Positions 21,224-33,011 of a DNA stretch of 64,000 nt are shown in pieces. The DNA is from Diphasiastrum complanatum (taxonomy: Eukaryota; Streptophyta; Lycopodiopsida; Lycopodiales; Lycopodiaceae), in contig CM055106.1 of the NCBI GenBank assembly GCA_029204225.1, forward strand, positions 40,934,368-40,998,367, given 5' to 3'. Within the stretch, counting starts at the first letter, position 1; every line of letters starts with the position of its first letter. Position numbers and translations under genes: made by a program. The notes under the pieces are model-generated. The model was not told where the DNA came from. It was given only the letters and a program-made list of their open reading frames with translations, and made no database searches.

Positions 21224-21700
21224 TTCCCTCTTCCTTAAAAAATTCCTTATCTCAGGAAGAAAATCAGGGAACCTCAGTTTAAGGTCATGTTCCTTTTCCC
21301 AAGTATCATCATCCTCAGAACTTCCTTTCCAACGAACCAAGTACTCAATTACCTGCCAGTTTCTGAGCCCACGTTGACGTACATCCACAATGACCTGTGG
21401 TTCCGTAGGTACAAAGGATGTTAGGTCCTCAAGCTGAACTAGATCCTCCTGAAGTATCAAGTCATCCTTTCCACCAAGTCGTTCCTTTAAACAACTAATG
21501 TGAAAAACTGGATGAACCTTAACAGCATGAGGAAGTTCTAGCTGATAGGCATTCCGATGGAGTTTCTTTACTATACGGAATGGCCCTGCATAACGAGGTG
21601 ATAACTTAGGACATTTCCCAATCTTTAATACCTTAGAGTCTTTTGGGATTCTAAGATATACCCAAGCCCCCTCCTCATAGACCCTAGGTTGTCACTTTTG
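21224..21700 (-). pseudogene. element F integrase C-terminus and chromodomain
   Basis: The - strand reads CPKLSPRYAGPFRIVKKL (GPY/F-type module), HAVKVHPVFHISCLKERL, then the chromodomain IEYLVRWKGSSEDDDTWE with its aromatic and acidic core positions conserved, and PDFLPE at the end. A stop (TGA at about 21692) separates it from the integrase core. The stretch from 21218 to 21460 is open and includes the chromodomain. Confidence 0.82.
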
Positions 21701-22547
21701 ATTGGCATAAAACTGGGCTCTATCCTGATCCGTTTTTACGTTCTCGCGAGCAACAAGCAAGATTTCTTGCATATCATGCAAGAAATCTACTATTGCTTTA
21801 ACCTTGAGGCCTTTGAGGCCCACTAAAATGGGAGCCCTAGGCTGAAAACCATACATCAGAGAAAATGGACTAAAAACCGTCGTTGAGTGCTTTGCGCTGT
21901 TATACGCAAACTCAATCATTGGAAGGTACCTTTCCCAATCCGACTGTCTCCTGGAAACATATGCACGAAGCATATCTTCCATAGACCGGTTCATCCTCTC
22001 TGTCTGACCATCCGATTCAGGATGATCTGATGACCCCATACTTAGTGTGGTCTCTAATTTCTCAAAGACCACCTGCCAGAATTTGCCAGTGAACTTTGGA
22101 TCTCGATCACTAACAATATCATTCGGCAAACCAAACAACCTGAACAACTTTTCTACGAAAAGCTGAGCAAGTTTAGAAGCTTTGACAGTTTGCTTGGTTG
22201 GTATAAATTGCGCCATTTCAATTAACCTGTCAACAGTTACCCAAATGGCATCATTTTGCTTCCCCGTCCAAGGGAGCCCAACCAACAAAGTCCATGGAAA
22301 TACTTTCCCACTTTCTTTCGGGAATTTCCAAGGGCATTAGTAAACTAGCTGCCTTAAGTCTTTCAGCATTATTAACCTGGCATTGTCCACACTTGCGAAC
22401 AAATGCCTCCACTTGACTTTTTAAGGTTGGCCAGTAAAAGTTCCTTTTTACTAAGTCAAGCGTCCTTTGTGAGCCAAGGTGCCCTGCACACGGGCTGTCA
22501 TGACATTCATGCAGGATTTGGGCCCTAATGTCAACATTTTCTGGCAC
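21692..22547 (-). pseudogene. element F integrase zinc finger and DDE core
   Basis: The HHCC zinc finger reads HECHDSPCAGH and CGQCQVNNAE (22547-22370). The core follows with SMDF (first aspartate), VTVDRL, IVSDRDPKF (second aspartate) and DGQTERMNR (glutamate). One frame change near 22270 separates zinc finger and most of the core. Otherwise catalytic residues are retained. The enzyme would insert element DNA into the genome. Confidence 0.85.
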
Positions 22548-22619
22548 ACAAACCTTTCCATTCCGGAAAAGTAACCCATTCCTTATGGAATAGCTCCTTT
22601 GTGGAGAAATCTTGGAATG

Positions 22620-23240
22620 CTACATTCCAAGCTCATCACTAGATCTAGAAAAACCTGCCAGAACATCTAGCCAAATACGACCGAAGTACCTATCGATCTT
22701 ACACAAATCTCTTAAGGACAGATACAAATCAGATTGGATCTCAAAAAAGCTTAACTGATTAACCTCTCCAATCCGGCTTAAGGCATCCGCGACACTATTA
22801 GAAGTACCCTTCCGGTACTCAATGTCATAATGAAATTCTTGGAGCATCTCTGACCATCTGGCCTTACGACCCCTAAGGTCGATCGCGTCGTTAATATACT
22901 TTAACGCTTGATGGTTAGTAACTATGGTAAATTGGGAGCCATACAAATAATGTCTCCAAACTTTCAGGGCATGAATCACAACAAAAAGCTCCTTGTCATA
23001 GGAGGAATACCGCCTTTGAGCAGGATCTGACTTCTTGCTTTCAAAAGCAACCGGTCTACCATCCTAATATAGGACTGCACCTATAGCACAGTCACTGGCA
23101 TCTGTCTCAAGCACATACGGCTTGTTAGGATCCACTATGTGTAAAATAGGTGTTGTAGTCACACAATATTTGAGGTTCTCAAAACTCTGATTCAACTTTT
23201 CAGTCCAAGTACTTACTGTGTCGGGTAACTCTTTTAGCCC
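22620..23240 (-). pseudogene. element F RNase H
   Basis: Motifs LETDASDCAIGAVL, FESKKSDPAQRRY, KELFVVIHALKVWRHYLYG and GTSNSVADALSR. A nonsense codon lies in the GAVLY.DG turn at about 23066, so only the part from about 22979 is open. It degrades the RNA strand of the hybrid during reverse transcription. Confidence 0.82.
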
Positions 23241-23369
23241 CTCTGAGGATATTTGTCAAGGCCAATGCAATTAATGCATAGTTCAAGATAAATCTATGAA
23301 AAAACCCGTAAAGCCCAAAAAGGACTTAACCTCACGGATGGTTTTAGGGATAGGCCATTCACGTACTTG

Positions 23370-24050
23370 TCAGACTTTACTTGGGTCAATTTCCAACCCA
23401 TGGTCCGAAATAATGTGACCAAGGTATAGCAACCTCTTCTGGAAGAATACACAATTGGAATCCTTGGCAAAAAGCTTCTCCTGTCTGAGTAACCTTAAGA
23501 CAATCCTGAGATGCTCCTCATGCTCCTCCAAGGTCTTACTATAGATGAGAATATCATCTAAGTACACTATCACGAACTTTCCCAGATATGGACGAAGAAG
23601 ATCGTTCATGATCTGCTGGAAAGTCGCTGGAGCATTTGTCAAGCCAAATGGTAGAACCAGAAACTCATAATGGCCATACCTAGTTCTGTATCCGGTTTTT
23701 GCAACATCCTCGGTCTTTATGCGAATCTGATGATACCCTGATCTCAAATCAATTTTGGTGAAGTACTTTGCACCATGCAATCGATCAACCAGCTCATCCA
23801 TTCGCGGCAAAGGATAACGATTTTTAATCATTATTTTATTCAACTTTTTAAAGTCCACACAAAGACGAGTACCTCTGTCTTTTTTATCAACCAGGAGCAC
23901 AGGTGCCCCCCAAGGAGATTTACTAGGCCTTACATGGCCCATCTTGAGGTAATATTGCAGTTGCCTATAAACCACATCCTCTTCAGTAGTACTCATCCTA
24001 TATGGGTACAATGATATAGGAGAACTACTAGGATTAGTTTAATACCATGG
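23370..24050 (-). pseudogene. element F reverse transcriptase
   Basis: Open for 213 codons from 24011 with [48 protein letters not shown], and the catalytic [11 protein letters not shown]. The RT end breaks up between 23370 and 23240 (stops in the thumb and connection region). Confidence 0.85.
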
Positions 24051-24059
24051 TCAACACCC

Positions 24060-25078
24060 CTAGAGGGGGGGAAGACCCTCAGGAAGTTGCTTAGGAAAAA
24101 CATCGTTAAATTCTTGCCTAAGTTTCCTAAAGATTTCACCTTCTAGTGAATTTTCTTGCTTTAGGTTATTAGACATTAATTCCATTTGGAGATTGTAAAA
24201 TTGCAAACTACATTCTTCATGGTAAGTAAAATCTTTTAACCAGCATAAGTAAGAATTAACCACTCCTTTTCAAGTATTACATCTACCCTATCTAGATTCA
24301 TAATATGAAAGTCTAATTTGTCTTTATAGGCTTGAGTCTCAATTGGTAGACGTGGGACTATCTGGTCCAAAACTTGGCTTTCCACTCCAGTTGCCAGCTT
24401 CACTGTGTATCGGTGGTCACTTTGCTTTGTTTCCACCCTTAGCTTCTGCAACAAATTAGTGTTGATAAAATTATGTGTGGAACCATCGTCAAATAAAACT
24501 GTTACGGCTTGGCCACCCACAACCCCCTTCATCCGAATGAGGTCATGAGGACCAAAAACAGCCGTGTTAAAACAACAATGCTCAACGCACAGAATTACCA
24601 GCAAGGAAAGATCTACACTAGATATGCTAGAGTTACCTGGAGTCTTAAAAGATGCCCCTTTAGCTTTCCGTTTCTTTGGACATTCCTTCACGATATGACC
24701 TGGTTCCATGCAATTAAAGCACAGATTGTCGCTTCTGGCTTTCATGAAGGTTTCCTGGTCCAAGGTAGATCTTTTCTTTGACTTACCCGAACCTGAAGAC
24801 CCATCTTTCGCCTTATTTTTCGATTTCTTTGGAAAGAAAGGCTTCATACCCTTTACGTCAGGCAAGACACCAGTCTCAGGCTTGGCCACAATACGAGTAT
24901 CATCGTATACAGCATCCTCGAGGGTAAGAGGGTGGTTCCTCCTGACCTCTAGCTGATAGTCTCTTGGCAACCCAAGTATAAAATGCAACTTTACTAGCAA
25001 AGGATCTATTCTAGTTGCAAAACGAGAATAGACTTCCTGAAATTCTTGTAAATACTGATCCAGGGGCCGGTTCCCCAT
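24060..25078 (-). pseudogene. element F gag C-terminus, zinc knuckle and protease
   Basis: The - strand has MGNRPLDQYLQEF, FILGLPRDYQLEVRRNHP, a CCHC knuckle CFNCMEPGHIVKEC, GPHDLIRM and protease active-site DDGSTHNFIN, ending MNLDRVDVILEKEW. A frame change near 24250 separates it from the short [16 protein letters not shown] linker to RT. The protease would process the polyprotein. Confidence 0.83.
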
Positions 25079-25563
25079 ATGGATTGTTGCATATTAACAA
25101 TAAATTTTAAAATCATCAAGAATAGGAAGGCCGCCTTAAAGGCCTTACAAAAATCTTCCCAATTCTTCGGAACTTCAGGCTTACCCCTTACATCTTGCCA
25201 TCACGTAAAAGCTTTACCTCGCAAGTACATGACAACTAGATTGATCTTGTTATCGTCGGATGAATCGTGCATGGAGAAGTGCAAATTCCATCGATCCAAC
25301 CACTGCAAGACCGCTTCCGGGGTTCTATCCTTCTTTTCCCCAGCAAAAACTTCAGGAGCAAACGAGGGTTGATGCACCAGTTGTCTTAGCTGTGTCAACT
25401 CCTTCAGTTCCTGCTGATCCTGACTGTGTTTGGATTGCATATCAACAATCTGTTGCTGTAGATTGTTAATTGCAAGCAACATAGCATCAGGATCTAAGAT
25501 AGAGGTAGATGCAGTAACCTCCTTAGCAGAGGACATAGGCTGTGTAATAGGATTAGGATCCAT
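25079..25563 (-). pseudogene. element F gag N-terminus
   Basis: ATG at 25563 (MDPNPITQPMSS) begins a frame with an acidic N-terminus, a coiled-coil-like LQQQIVDMQSKHSQDQQEL and the gag segment FAGEKKDRTPEAVLQWLDRW. It is open to about 25201, and frame changes follow before 25078. The order and wording match element H gag (36626), supporting a family link. About 290 bp of leader follows to the right, without a primer site. Confidence 0.8.
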
Positions 25564-25865
25564 CTTTCAGGAGGAAGAGAGGTGAACTAAGAAAGAGATG
25601 ATTAAAGAAGATCAAAAGCAACTCAAGGAAGGTAGATGCAAAGGTTCTCTTGTTGTCTCTTCCCAGCCAAATAGTATTGTCCATGGCTGCCAAGAGGAAT
25701 AAGAGAGAGCAAGAAGAAGGATGCACCACCACCTCCACCTCTTTTTCCCAAAAAAACTCATGCATAGGAGAGGTATGCCTCCCTCTCCATGCTGAGCAAG
25801 CCCATTGAAGCATTAAAAAACTGCCATCCCAACGTATGTGAGAGGAACAGTGTGTTACACAATTG

Positions 25866-26350
25866 GATACACTCATGATGGTGAGGGTTATATAGATCTA
25901 GACTGGGCTGGTGACATGGATGATTGTAGATCCAGCACAAGGTATTCTTTTAGCCTAGGTTCTGTTGTTATTTCTTGGTGCCACTAGAAACAACTTACTA
26001 GTGCTTTGTCATCCATTGAACGTGAGCTCAAGGTAACTACAAGGGCCATCTAGTTGAGGCCTCTGTTTGCTGACTTGCAGATTACTCGAATCACATGAAC
26101 CTCTGGTTTCACATTGTGATAGCCAAAGTGGTATTTAGTTAGCCAAGAATCTCGTGTACCATGCAAGGATGAGTCGTATTGAGGTGGATGAACTCTTTAT
26201 ACAAGAAAATGCACAATGGTAGGATGTAGTTTGAGTATTTCAACACCAACGATCAAACTATGACATCTTCACTAAAGAAAGCATTTAGTAAAGATGTAAT
26301 TTGAAAATTTTATGTAATTGTTAGGTATTAGATTGAAGAATATAGCCATT
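25866..26350 (+). pseudogene. copia G RNase H end
   Basis: The + strand reads GYTHDGEGYIDLDWAGD, then SFSLGSVVISW, RELKVTTRAI and, further on, YDIFTKE. These match the copia RNase H order [19 protein letters not shown] and DIFTKAL, with many stops. It ends 12 bp before a polypurine tract and LTR. Same orientation and position expected for the missing 3' end of copia C. Confidence 0.75.
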
Positions 26351-26361
26351 AAGGAGGGAAG
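26351..26361 (+). other. polypurine tract, copia G
   Basis: AAGGAGGGAAG directly before the LTR start TGTTTGAAATATAATG. Confidence 0.75.
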
Positions 26362-26636
26362 TGTTTGAAATATAATGCCTCTTTATCCCTAATGGCTAGG
26401 TAAACTCATTCCAATTTGTTCCAATGTAATGGTAACTCAAACAAAATGACACCTCATATGGTCTCATGCATGTACTTGAGGAGCCTTCCTGAATCCTCCA
26501 AGGAGGTTCGGTGGCTCCTCGCCCCTCTCTCTCAAACTACAATTCACTTTTGGAGTTCCAAGATCTTGATGTGAGGAGCTTATGCAATGCCTATGGTGTT
26601 TCTTCGTGCTTTTATGGCGTTCAATATAGTGAATAA
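26362..26636 (+). repeat. copia G LTR
   Basis: Starts TGTTTGAAATATAATGCC, like the LTR at 1018 but diverged further in. The right edge is set only by a following primer-site-like GGTATCACATAGC and is therefore tentative. Confidence 0.55.
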
Positions 26637-28040
26637 GGTATCACATAGCTAGAACTTAAAAATTTGTCAAGTTTTTCTCAACTATAGAGTCTAAAGCAAG
26701 GTAACTTCACATGAAAAATGTTAGTCAAAGAGTCAAATAATTTTTTACGTACTGATCTCAAGCATCAAGACTCAATGTAGAAGGGCCAATCAAGTGGGCC
26801 ACTCACCAAATTGTAACGATAACCAAGTACTTCACGCTAAATATGAAACATGGTTAATCCATCCATATATTACAAAAGAGCTCAAACTGCGTAAGTTCAC
26901 TATAGAGCTAGAAATCACAAATACATTACAAATATCTTCCAGGATTGTCTTGCGCTCCAAGATGGAATTAAGAAAAACACTCACATCAAACTAGTATCGA
27001 ATGATATATCAATCAAAAGCATATGTGTCCCGAAAACACATGGGATCAAAGACAAACCAGGTCAAGTCATGCGATTTTAATTTTGTGCTTCTCTGTATTC
27101 CAACAGCTACACAATCACCCAAGTTGTGTGGCATCAAAAGTGCACATCGCTTAACCTTGTTTACAGGAAAAGGACGGGCAATGCATGTAGTGTGAAGGCC
27201 CTGGAAACAAAATAAACTCAACTCTGAATTATACTAATAAAAAACAAATTGAAGGTAATTGAGAGCATATTATCGGCAACAAAGACATGAAGCTTCCAAC
27301 TCGCAGAATCCATAACAAACTATTCAGCTAATTTTCAACAACTAATCTACAACACAAGTATATACAAATTGATAAAACCTAGACCTCTTTCTAGAATGAG
27401 AAAATCTAAAAATTCAGCATAATCTTGTCAAGGATTTTGTTCCTTTAAAAGCAAAAGTCCAATCAAGAATTCTAAGTTTTTCATAAAAAAAGACAAGACA
27501 CAATCAGTGAAGTGAACTACTGACCTAAAAGATCTAAATGTAGAGGAGATTTTTAAATTTACTTAGTGTCCACTAAGGAGGAAAATTTTCAATGGTAATA
27601 GCAACATTAAGAATAATTTCAGTTTTTTGTATAGCAGACTTATACTTCGGATGTATATTGACTCTTTGACACTGAAAAATCCTAAATAGTTTCACAAAGC
27701 TAAATTACAACAATCAATGCTTGCTCAAATCAATGGTGGCTTTTCTATCAAATACAACATAAATGTGAGGATCAAAATGCAATAAAAGAAAAGTTTTGCA
27801 TACAAAAGAACAGCAGATTTTACACGTGTCATATCTCAACCTCCAAATGATAGATGTGGTAGTTGACTATACATTAGGGGTAGATAATCTAGGAGGTGTA
27901 CATCTATTGACAATCAATACACATCTTCTAGTCCTTCACTTCCAACTTATTGCAAAGCGAGTTCTTTGATTCCTTAACTTTGGTAGGATTGGTAGATCCT
28001 TTCACCACAATATATTTCATGCCATATAAAATCAAAGACT
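26637..28040. other. unassigned AT-rich DNA
   Basis: No recognised coding region. A primer-site-like GGTATCACATAGC lies at 26637. Short frames on both strands (26794-27221) have no recognised motif. Confidence 0.45.
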
Positions 28041-28042
28041 AA

Positions 28043-28168
28043 ACTGAAATAAATTTCCAAGTATATAATTGATTTCAAAACTCAAACTAAAAGTAAAAAT
28101 TAAACGAAAAGAAACTTCGAAGTATATATTCGATTCCAAACTCAAACCAAAAATTATAATTTAAACCT
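28043..28168. repeat. two-copy tandem repeat, unit about 60 bp
   Basis: Two imperfect copies share AAGTATATA, TTGATT/TCGATT, and the AAACTCAAAC string, followed by an A-rich tail. Not linked to a recognised element. Confidence 0.6.
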
Positions 28169-28599
28169 CATTGACTGAATTCTCCCACTTCATCTACAAG
28201 ACAATAATTTGATAGTTTCTTGCTCCAATTAAGTGCGCAATTCTACTTCCCTTTTGATGATTGTAATCTACACATACATGAACACGACTATCTCAATTGG
28301 TTCCCTTGCATGAAAAGCAAGGAGCTAGTGAGTTCCTTCCCCTCATTGACTCCGAACAGGAGGTGGTTAGCCAAGAAGCTCCTGAATCACAAGAGCACTC
28401 CAGATAAATCAAGGAAGTGCAAGACAAGGTTAACACCATGGGACACTTGATCTCTATCTTCAACACCATCTAAGAAGTTGCCAAGGTTGTACTAAGAGTC
28501 AATCAAGGAGGGACAAATTCTAAGTAGCAACCAAGGGATAAGGTCTCAGAGGTAGCTTCATGAGAGGCAAGAAACTAAGTTTGCACTTAAGTGCATTCT

Positions 28600-28985
28600 A
28601 AAGTCACACAAGCCATGCAACTTTCAAAAAGGCATTAAAGAGAAGGTATGGGGGGGGGAGTATGACTCTATCATTCAAAATGAGACATGGGTGTGCAATT
28701 GCTAGAAGGCAAGCACCTATAGGTTGCAAGTGGATTTGAGAAGTTCGTTCCAGGCTTACGGAACTCTCGACAAACGTAAAGCAAGGTTGGTGGCTAGAGG
28801 GTGACCTAACAAGAAGGGTTGGAATATGATGAGATGTTTGCTCTCGTGGCAAAGATGACATCTATCAAGACCATATTAGTTGTGGCAGCGTATTTGGGGT
28901 GGGACATTTGGCAGATGGATGTAAAGAGTCCTTTCTCGATGGGCAACTACGTGGTGAGGCTTACATGGAATAGATGTATAATTTC
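28600..28985 (+). pseudogene. copia RT fragment
   Basis: The + strand shows EYDSIIQNETW, GTLDKRKARLVARG, YDEMFALVAKMTSIKT and DIWQMDVKSPF, which is the first part of copia RT. Stops and frame changes occur (TGA after VARG, and one in the CKW region). A poly-G run at 28650-28658 lies in the linker. It stops before the YVDD box. Confidence 0.75.
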
Positions 28986-29329
28986 TTAAGAAAACCAAAA
29001 TTATAAACTTTGTAAACTTTTTTTTGTGTTCGGTAGTCCAAATTGCTCATTCCTAAATGCTAGGCTTGTCAAAATGAGTTTTGACACAAACTTGGCCATA
29101 GCTTGTGATAATGTAGAAAGATAATCTAATAAGTGTTGTTTCCACTTTTCTTTTGGTACTTCAAAGCTACTAACAACACACCAATGTTAATTGGGAAAAC
29201 ATTATTCTAAACACTCACACTTTTTCGTGTTTTATCCTATTGGCACATTTTCTTCTTTGTTCGATTCCCCACAAAAGCTTGGGCTTGCTTGAAGTAGGTC
29301 AAAGCTTACAAATTTTGGCACAGAAAACT

Positions 29330-29820
29330 AGATCCAAACCTATCTTGTGAAGCCATCTACAAAAGTAACATAAAAGTTACCACCCCCCGCCCCCAAGGGT
29401 GAAAACCTAGTTTGAGCTGGTCCACATGAATCTAAATGCACCAATCCTAAGACCACCTTTGCCTTGTATCCTCCACTTTTTGGATACGTTTGAATGTGTT
29501 GCTTACCCATAACAAAAGCACTCAATGTTCTAGAGCATGATTTGGATAAAGTTTAATCACCATCATATGGTTTTTAACTCGAAAATTTTATAGCCATATC
29601 TCTCATGCCACAATTTGCTTGACTTTCATCTATTGAGGAGACGGCTTGTTGGTTGGAAATTGAATTGTAACACCTATACAAGCTATCCTCTTCTATGCCC
29701 TTTGCCATTACCTTATAATAAATTTCCTCGTCTTCTATTAAACAGATCTTTTCATGAAACATTTCATGTGCTTCATTATCATTCCATCCCCCATTATGTC
29801 TAAATATTACACTCATGTCA
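29330..29820 (-). pseudogene. copia integrase and pre-integrase fragment
   Basis: On the - strand CGMRDMAIKFSS and VMAKGIEEDSLYR (pre-integrase region) lead to GKQHIQTYPKSGGYKA, LGLVHLDSCGP and FYVTFVDGFTR, the start of the integrase core. It is in opposite orientation to the RT fragment at 28600, so the two are different insertions. A gag-like ERDSQRGGN stretch lies near 29990. Stops occur throughout. Confidence 0.72.
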
Positions 29821-30113
29821 ACAATGTGCTAGCATTGGATATCTCAATGGCTTTCAAAACCATTGTGCCCATGTAGCAAGACACCAATGATATCGTCCTC
29901 CTAAGCATGGCTTCAGCCATTGGAGATGAGGATATACTCAAACCTTTTTGATTAGCTGTAGTTTCCTCCTCGTTGAGAGTCTCTCTCAACAATCAACTCC
30001 CTAATCCTTAAATGCTCCAAAGTTAACCTAGACGAGATCGACAAGACCGAGGTTCACAACTTGCCACCAAGATTACATGAGGAGATATATATATATATAT
30101 CCTCAGTTGCAGC

Positions 30114-30335
30114 CATAGTGCCCTGTGGTACCGCTATTATGGTACCGCCGGTACCATAACAGTGGTACCGCCGGTACGGTACCGCCCTGGGATCCGCGGT
30201 ACCAGGGCAGTACCATAATAAAAAAAAAATTAAATTTTTTTCCCGTGTTATTTTCGTAAAAAAAAATTTTTTTTTTTTTTTTTGGTACCGCGGGACCGGT
30301 ACGGTACCGTGGTACCGGGTACCGCGGGACCTATG
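30114..30335. mobile_element. hAT-type MITE rich in GGTACC
   Basis: 222 bp flanked by an exact 8-bp duplication GTTGCAGC (30106-30113 and 30336-30343). Ends CATAGTGCCC and GGGACCTATG form short imperfect inverted repeats. Copies of GGTACCG and CGGTACC are packed in both flanks around a poly-A/poly-T core. The 8-bp duplication and the CA/TG ends fit the hAT superfamily. There is no coding capacity. Confidence 0.8.
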
Positions 30336-30343
30336 GTTGCAGC

Positions 30344-31010
30344 GAATCAAGATTCACTACGCCGAATCGCTGACAGACCAAAAAAAAAATTGATTTAACA
30401 TGGTCGCGGCAGCCCATTCTTGCGCACCAAGGAGAGAGGAAATAAATGCTTATTGAGAGGAAATGATGGCGGATCGTCACGTGTGAGCATTCAGCATCCA
30501 TCTATTCGTTGTTTTGGAGGCAGTGCTCATTATGAGATCAAGGTTGAGTATCGAGCGAAATCGAAGAACTGAGATTTTTGGTAAGTGTAGACTTCATTTT
30601 TTCAATGTGGTTAGATTGAGCTATAGGCAACGAAATCGCTTGGTTTTTGGTTGTAAACCACCTTTCCCCATGCCCACAATAATTCCTATCACGTCAGTTT
30701 CAGTCGTTACGGCACGCCTTGCAAGTTTTGAACGGAATGCCCTAATTCCATGTGTTTTTTTGGCCGGTTTCATGAACTAGCCTAGAGTCATCTAATTGAG
30801 GTGATTTTTGGGCCTACACTATGTTTCTACATGCCTACAAAGACCCCTATGAAGTTCGTTTCGTCTGTATTTGTCTGCACCAGAAGCTTCCAAACCCTAA
30901 ACAAAAAATACCAAGGGTTTTTTGCCATATTCAAATGTTTAGGTTTTTTGTCATTGCACTGAACATCTGCTCGTTTGTTTCTTTTGCAAGACTCATCTCC
31001 TGCTAATACC
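30344..31010. other. presumed 5' part of hAT element
   Basis: Begins with GAATC/GATTC words (GAATCAAGATTC, GAATCGCTG) and an A-run. The same arrangement ends the hAT segment near 40000. No recognised coding region precedes the ATG at 31011. A short ORF at 30514-30780 has no recognised motif. Confidence 0.45.
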
Positions 31011-32900
31011 ATGCCGGTCGCCAGTAGGGGCATTTGGGCTAAGGTTGAGCTCAAAGAGGGGAATGTGGTTACATTCAAAAGCTCAGGTAATCGCAGATGG
31101 AGATGCCTATATTGTAGCGGGATCTTCACTAGATCGCTTACCAGGCTCAGAGCTCACTTGCTACAGCTCAGATGGGCATATCTGCCTGCCCCAGGATTTC
31201 TGATGAGGATGTGCAAAGGCTCATGGACATGTACGGGCTTGATGGTACCTCCACCCAGCCAGTCAGACCAGCAGATACCTTTGTTCGAGGGTCAGTATCA
31301 GTGGTAGGGCCTAGTAGAGGTGCAGGTGCAGGTGCAAGTGCAGGCAGTGGCAGGGCCTAGCACAGGGGTAGGAGCAGGCACATCACGAGAAGAGGGTGGT
31401 TTGGGACCAGTACACAGTCCAGGTTTAGCTCCTCCAGTTCCAGCCGCAGTAGCAGGGCCTAGTTTATCGGTAGGCCCTTCCATCCCACATCATTGTCAGC
31501 AGCAGATGCACCATGTGCCACAGCAAAATCTACGGGGGGGGGATGATTCAGCACCTGACGCTCCACGGTCAAACAAACCCACAGATCGCCCAGCATCTAC
31601 CACATCCACAACCACTGCTAAACAACGGGCACCTCATGTGCAGCAGAGGGCAATTAGGCCTAGGTCACAATAGACACTAGAGCATTCTGGGTGGCAAAGA
31701 GAGCTGCATGCCCAGTGTACTAGATAGGTCGATCGGTTTTTCTATGAGTGTGGCACTCCCTTTGCCATTGTTGACACAAAGGCTTTCACAAAGCTTATGA
31801 GGTTGGTTGCATCAGTGGATGCTAGTTGGAGACCACTCAGGAGAGAGGCATTGCGAAGGAGCATGCTCCGCCAGGAAGAGCAAACCAACACGCGGGAGCT
31901 GAGCTCTGTTCACACAGCTTGGGAGAGGTATGTCCTGCATCCTTAAACTTTTTGCATACATTTCGTTATGCAAACTATTGTTTTTTTTTTTCTTTTTGCA
32001 TATGGCTGATGATGTTTTGTGGCAGGTGTGGATGCTCGATATTGAGCGATGACCGACATTCGTCGGCAATTCTTTATCAATATCTTGGTCTCTTGCCCGC
32101 TTGGCACAGTTTTCATGCGTGGCGTGGATGCCACTCGAGGCAAGGGACCCATCACAGCCGACTTCATATGGGAGGCTGTGAGGGATGTGATTCATGACAT
32201 TCGGGTGGAACATGTGGTTCAAGTTGTCACAGACAACGCCACGAATTGCAGGCAGATGGGAGAGATTCTGATGAGGGAGCACCCCGACATTGTGTGGACA
32301 CCATGTGCTGCACATTCCGTAGACCTCCTCATCCTCGACCTCTACAATCTTGCATGGATACGCCAGGTATAATTTTTTTCATCGACGAGGCGATCAAGAG
32401 ATGTGACTTGGACGATGACATGTACGGCTCCAATATCTTGTAATTTATCTAATTCAAGTTGGTTGCATTTCAAAATTTCTTTTGTGTTGCGACACACTGG
32501 GAAGATGATTGCAATTTGTATGTCACAAGAAGGACATGATCATGCAGATCTAGGAGAGTAGATGGGACTACTTCCACCGACCCATACATGTCATAGCCCA
32601 CATGCCGCACCCCCTATGGCGCTCTTCCAGACATGAGCATGACCCAGAGCTCCACGTAGGATGGTTGGAGTACACTGAGCATGTATGGCCCGACCCAAGT
32701 ATACCTACCTTAGTCCTCTACACATATATGTACTCAGTGAGTTTGTGGGCCGTACTCAATGAAATCGGTGGACTGACGCATGCCATGGTTGTTTTGAGTA
32801 GACTTTATGTCGAGCAGAGTGGAGCATCGCAGGAGGCCGTTGGCTAGGCATCGTCCCAGTGGGTAGGGCCATCCCAAGGTTTAGGACCACAGGGTCCCGA
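31011..32900 (+). pseudogene. hAT transposase (BED finger and DUF659), broken
   Basis: ATG at 31011 opens into a BED-type zinc finger, CLYCSGIFTRSLTRLRAHLL. After a frame change near 31165 come DEDVQRLMDMYG and a low-complexity Gly/Ala/Pro linker. The DUF659 part starts FFYECGTPFAIVDTKAF and continues, after a likely intron (GTATGT at about 31926 to CAG at about 32025), with SILSD, frame change, NILVSCPLGTVF, VVTDNATNC and WTPCAAHSVDLLI. Later exon pieces read CVATHWED and FHRPIHVIAHMPHPLW. Stops at several places make it non-functional, and no hAT C-terminal dimerisation domain is recognised. It continues across gypsy H at 38514. Confidence 0.82.
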
Positions 32901-32982
32901 TACGCAGACACGCAGAGGCAGAGGGACACCGCCCTTGGGTAGAGGTAGGGGCAAACGAGAGGGGGGGAGATAGCCAGACATC

Positions 32983-33011
32983 GGGGGGGGGGGGGGGGGG
33001 AGGGGGGGGGG
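32983..33011. repeat. poly-G tract in hAT coding sequence
   Basis: A run of about 28 G with one A interruption, at the left edge of gypsy H. G-runs also resume at 38514. Length may be uncertain because such tracts are assembly-prone. Confidence 0.8.

Larger units (their letters stand above)
20774..25850 (-). mobile_element. Ty3/gypsy element F, 5'-truncated
   Basis: One LTR (20774-21223), a polypurine tract, chromodomain, integrase, RNase H, RT, protease, zinc knuckle and gag in the correct order on the - strand. No second LTR or primer site is present near 25850, where copia RNase H begins. Related to, but clearly distinct from, element E and closer to element H, with which it shares the GRKARWSE-type and SMHD gag segments. 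Confidence 0.85.

Noticed and set aside
30114-30335. GGTACC palindromes as transcription terminators
   Set aside because: Location between exact 8-bp duplications explains them as a MITE; terminators of that type are bacterial.
31298-31483. - strand ORF opposite the hAT linker
   Set aside because: Shadow of the low-complexity Gly/Ala/Pro-coding region on the + strand.
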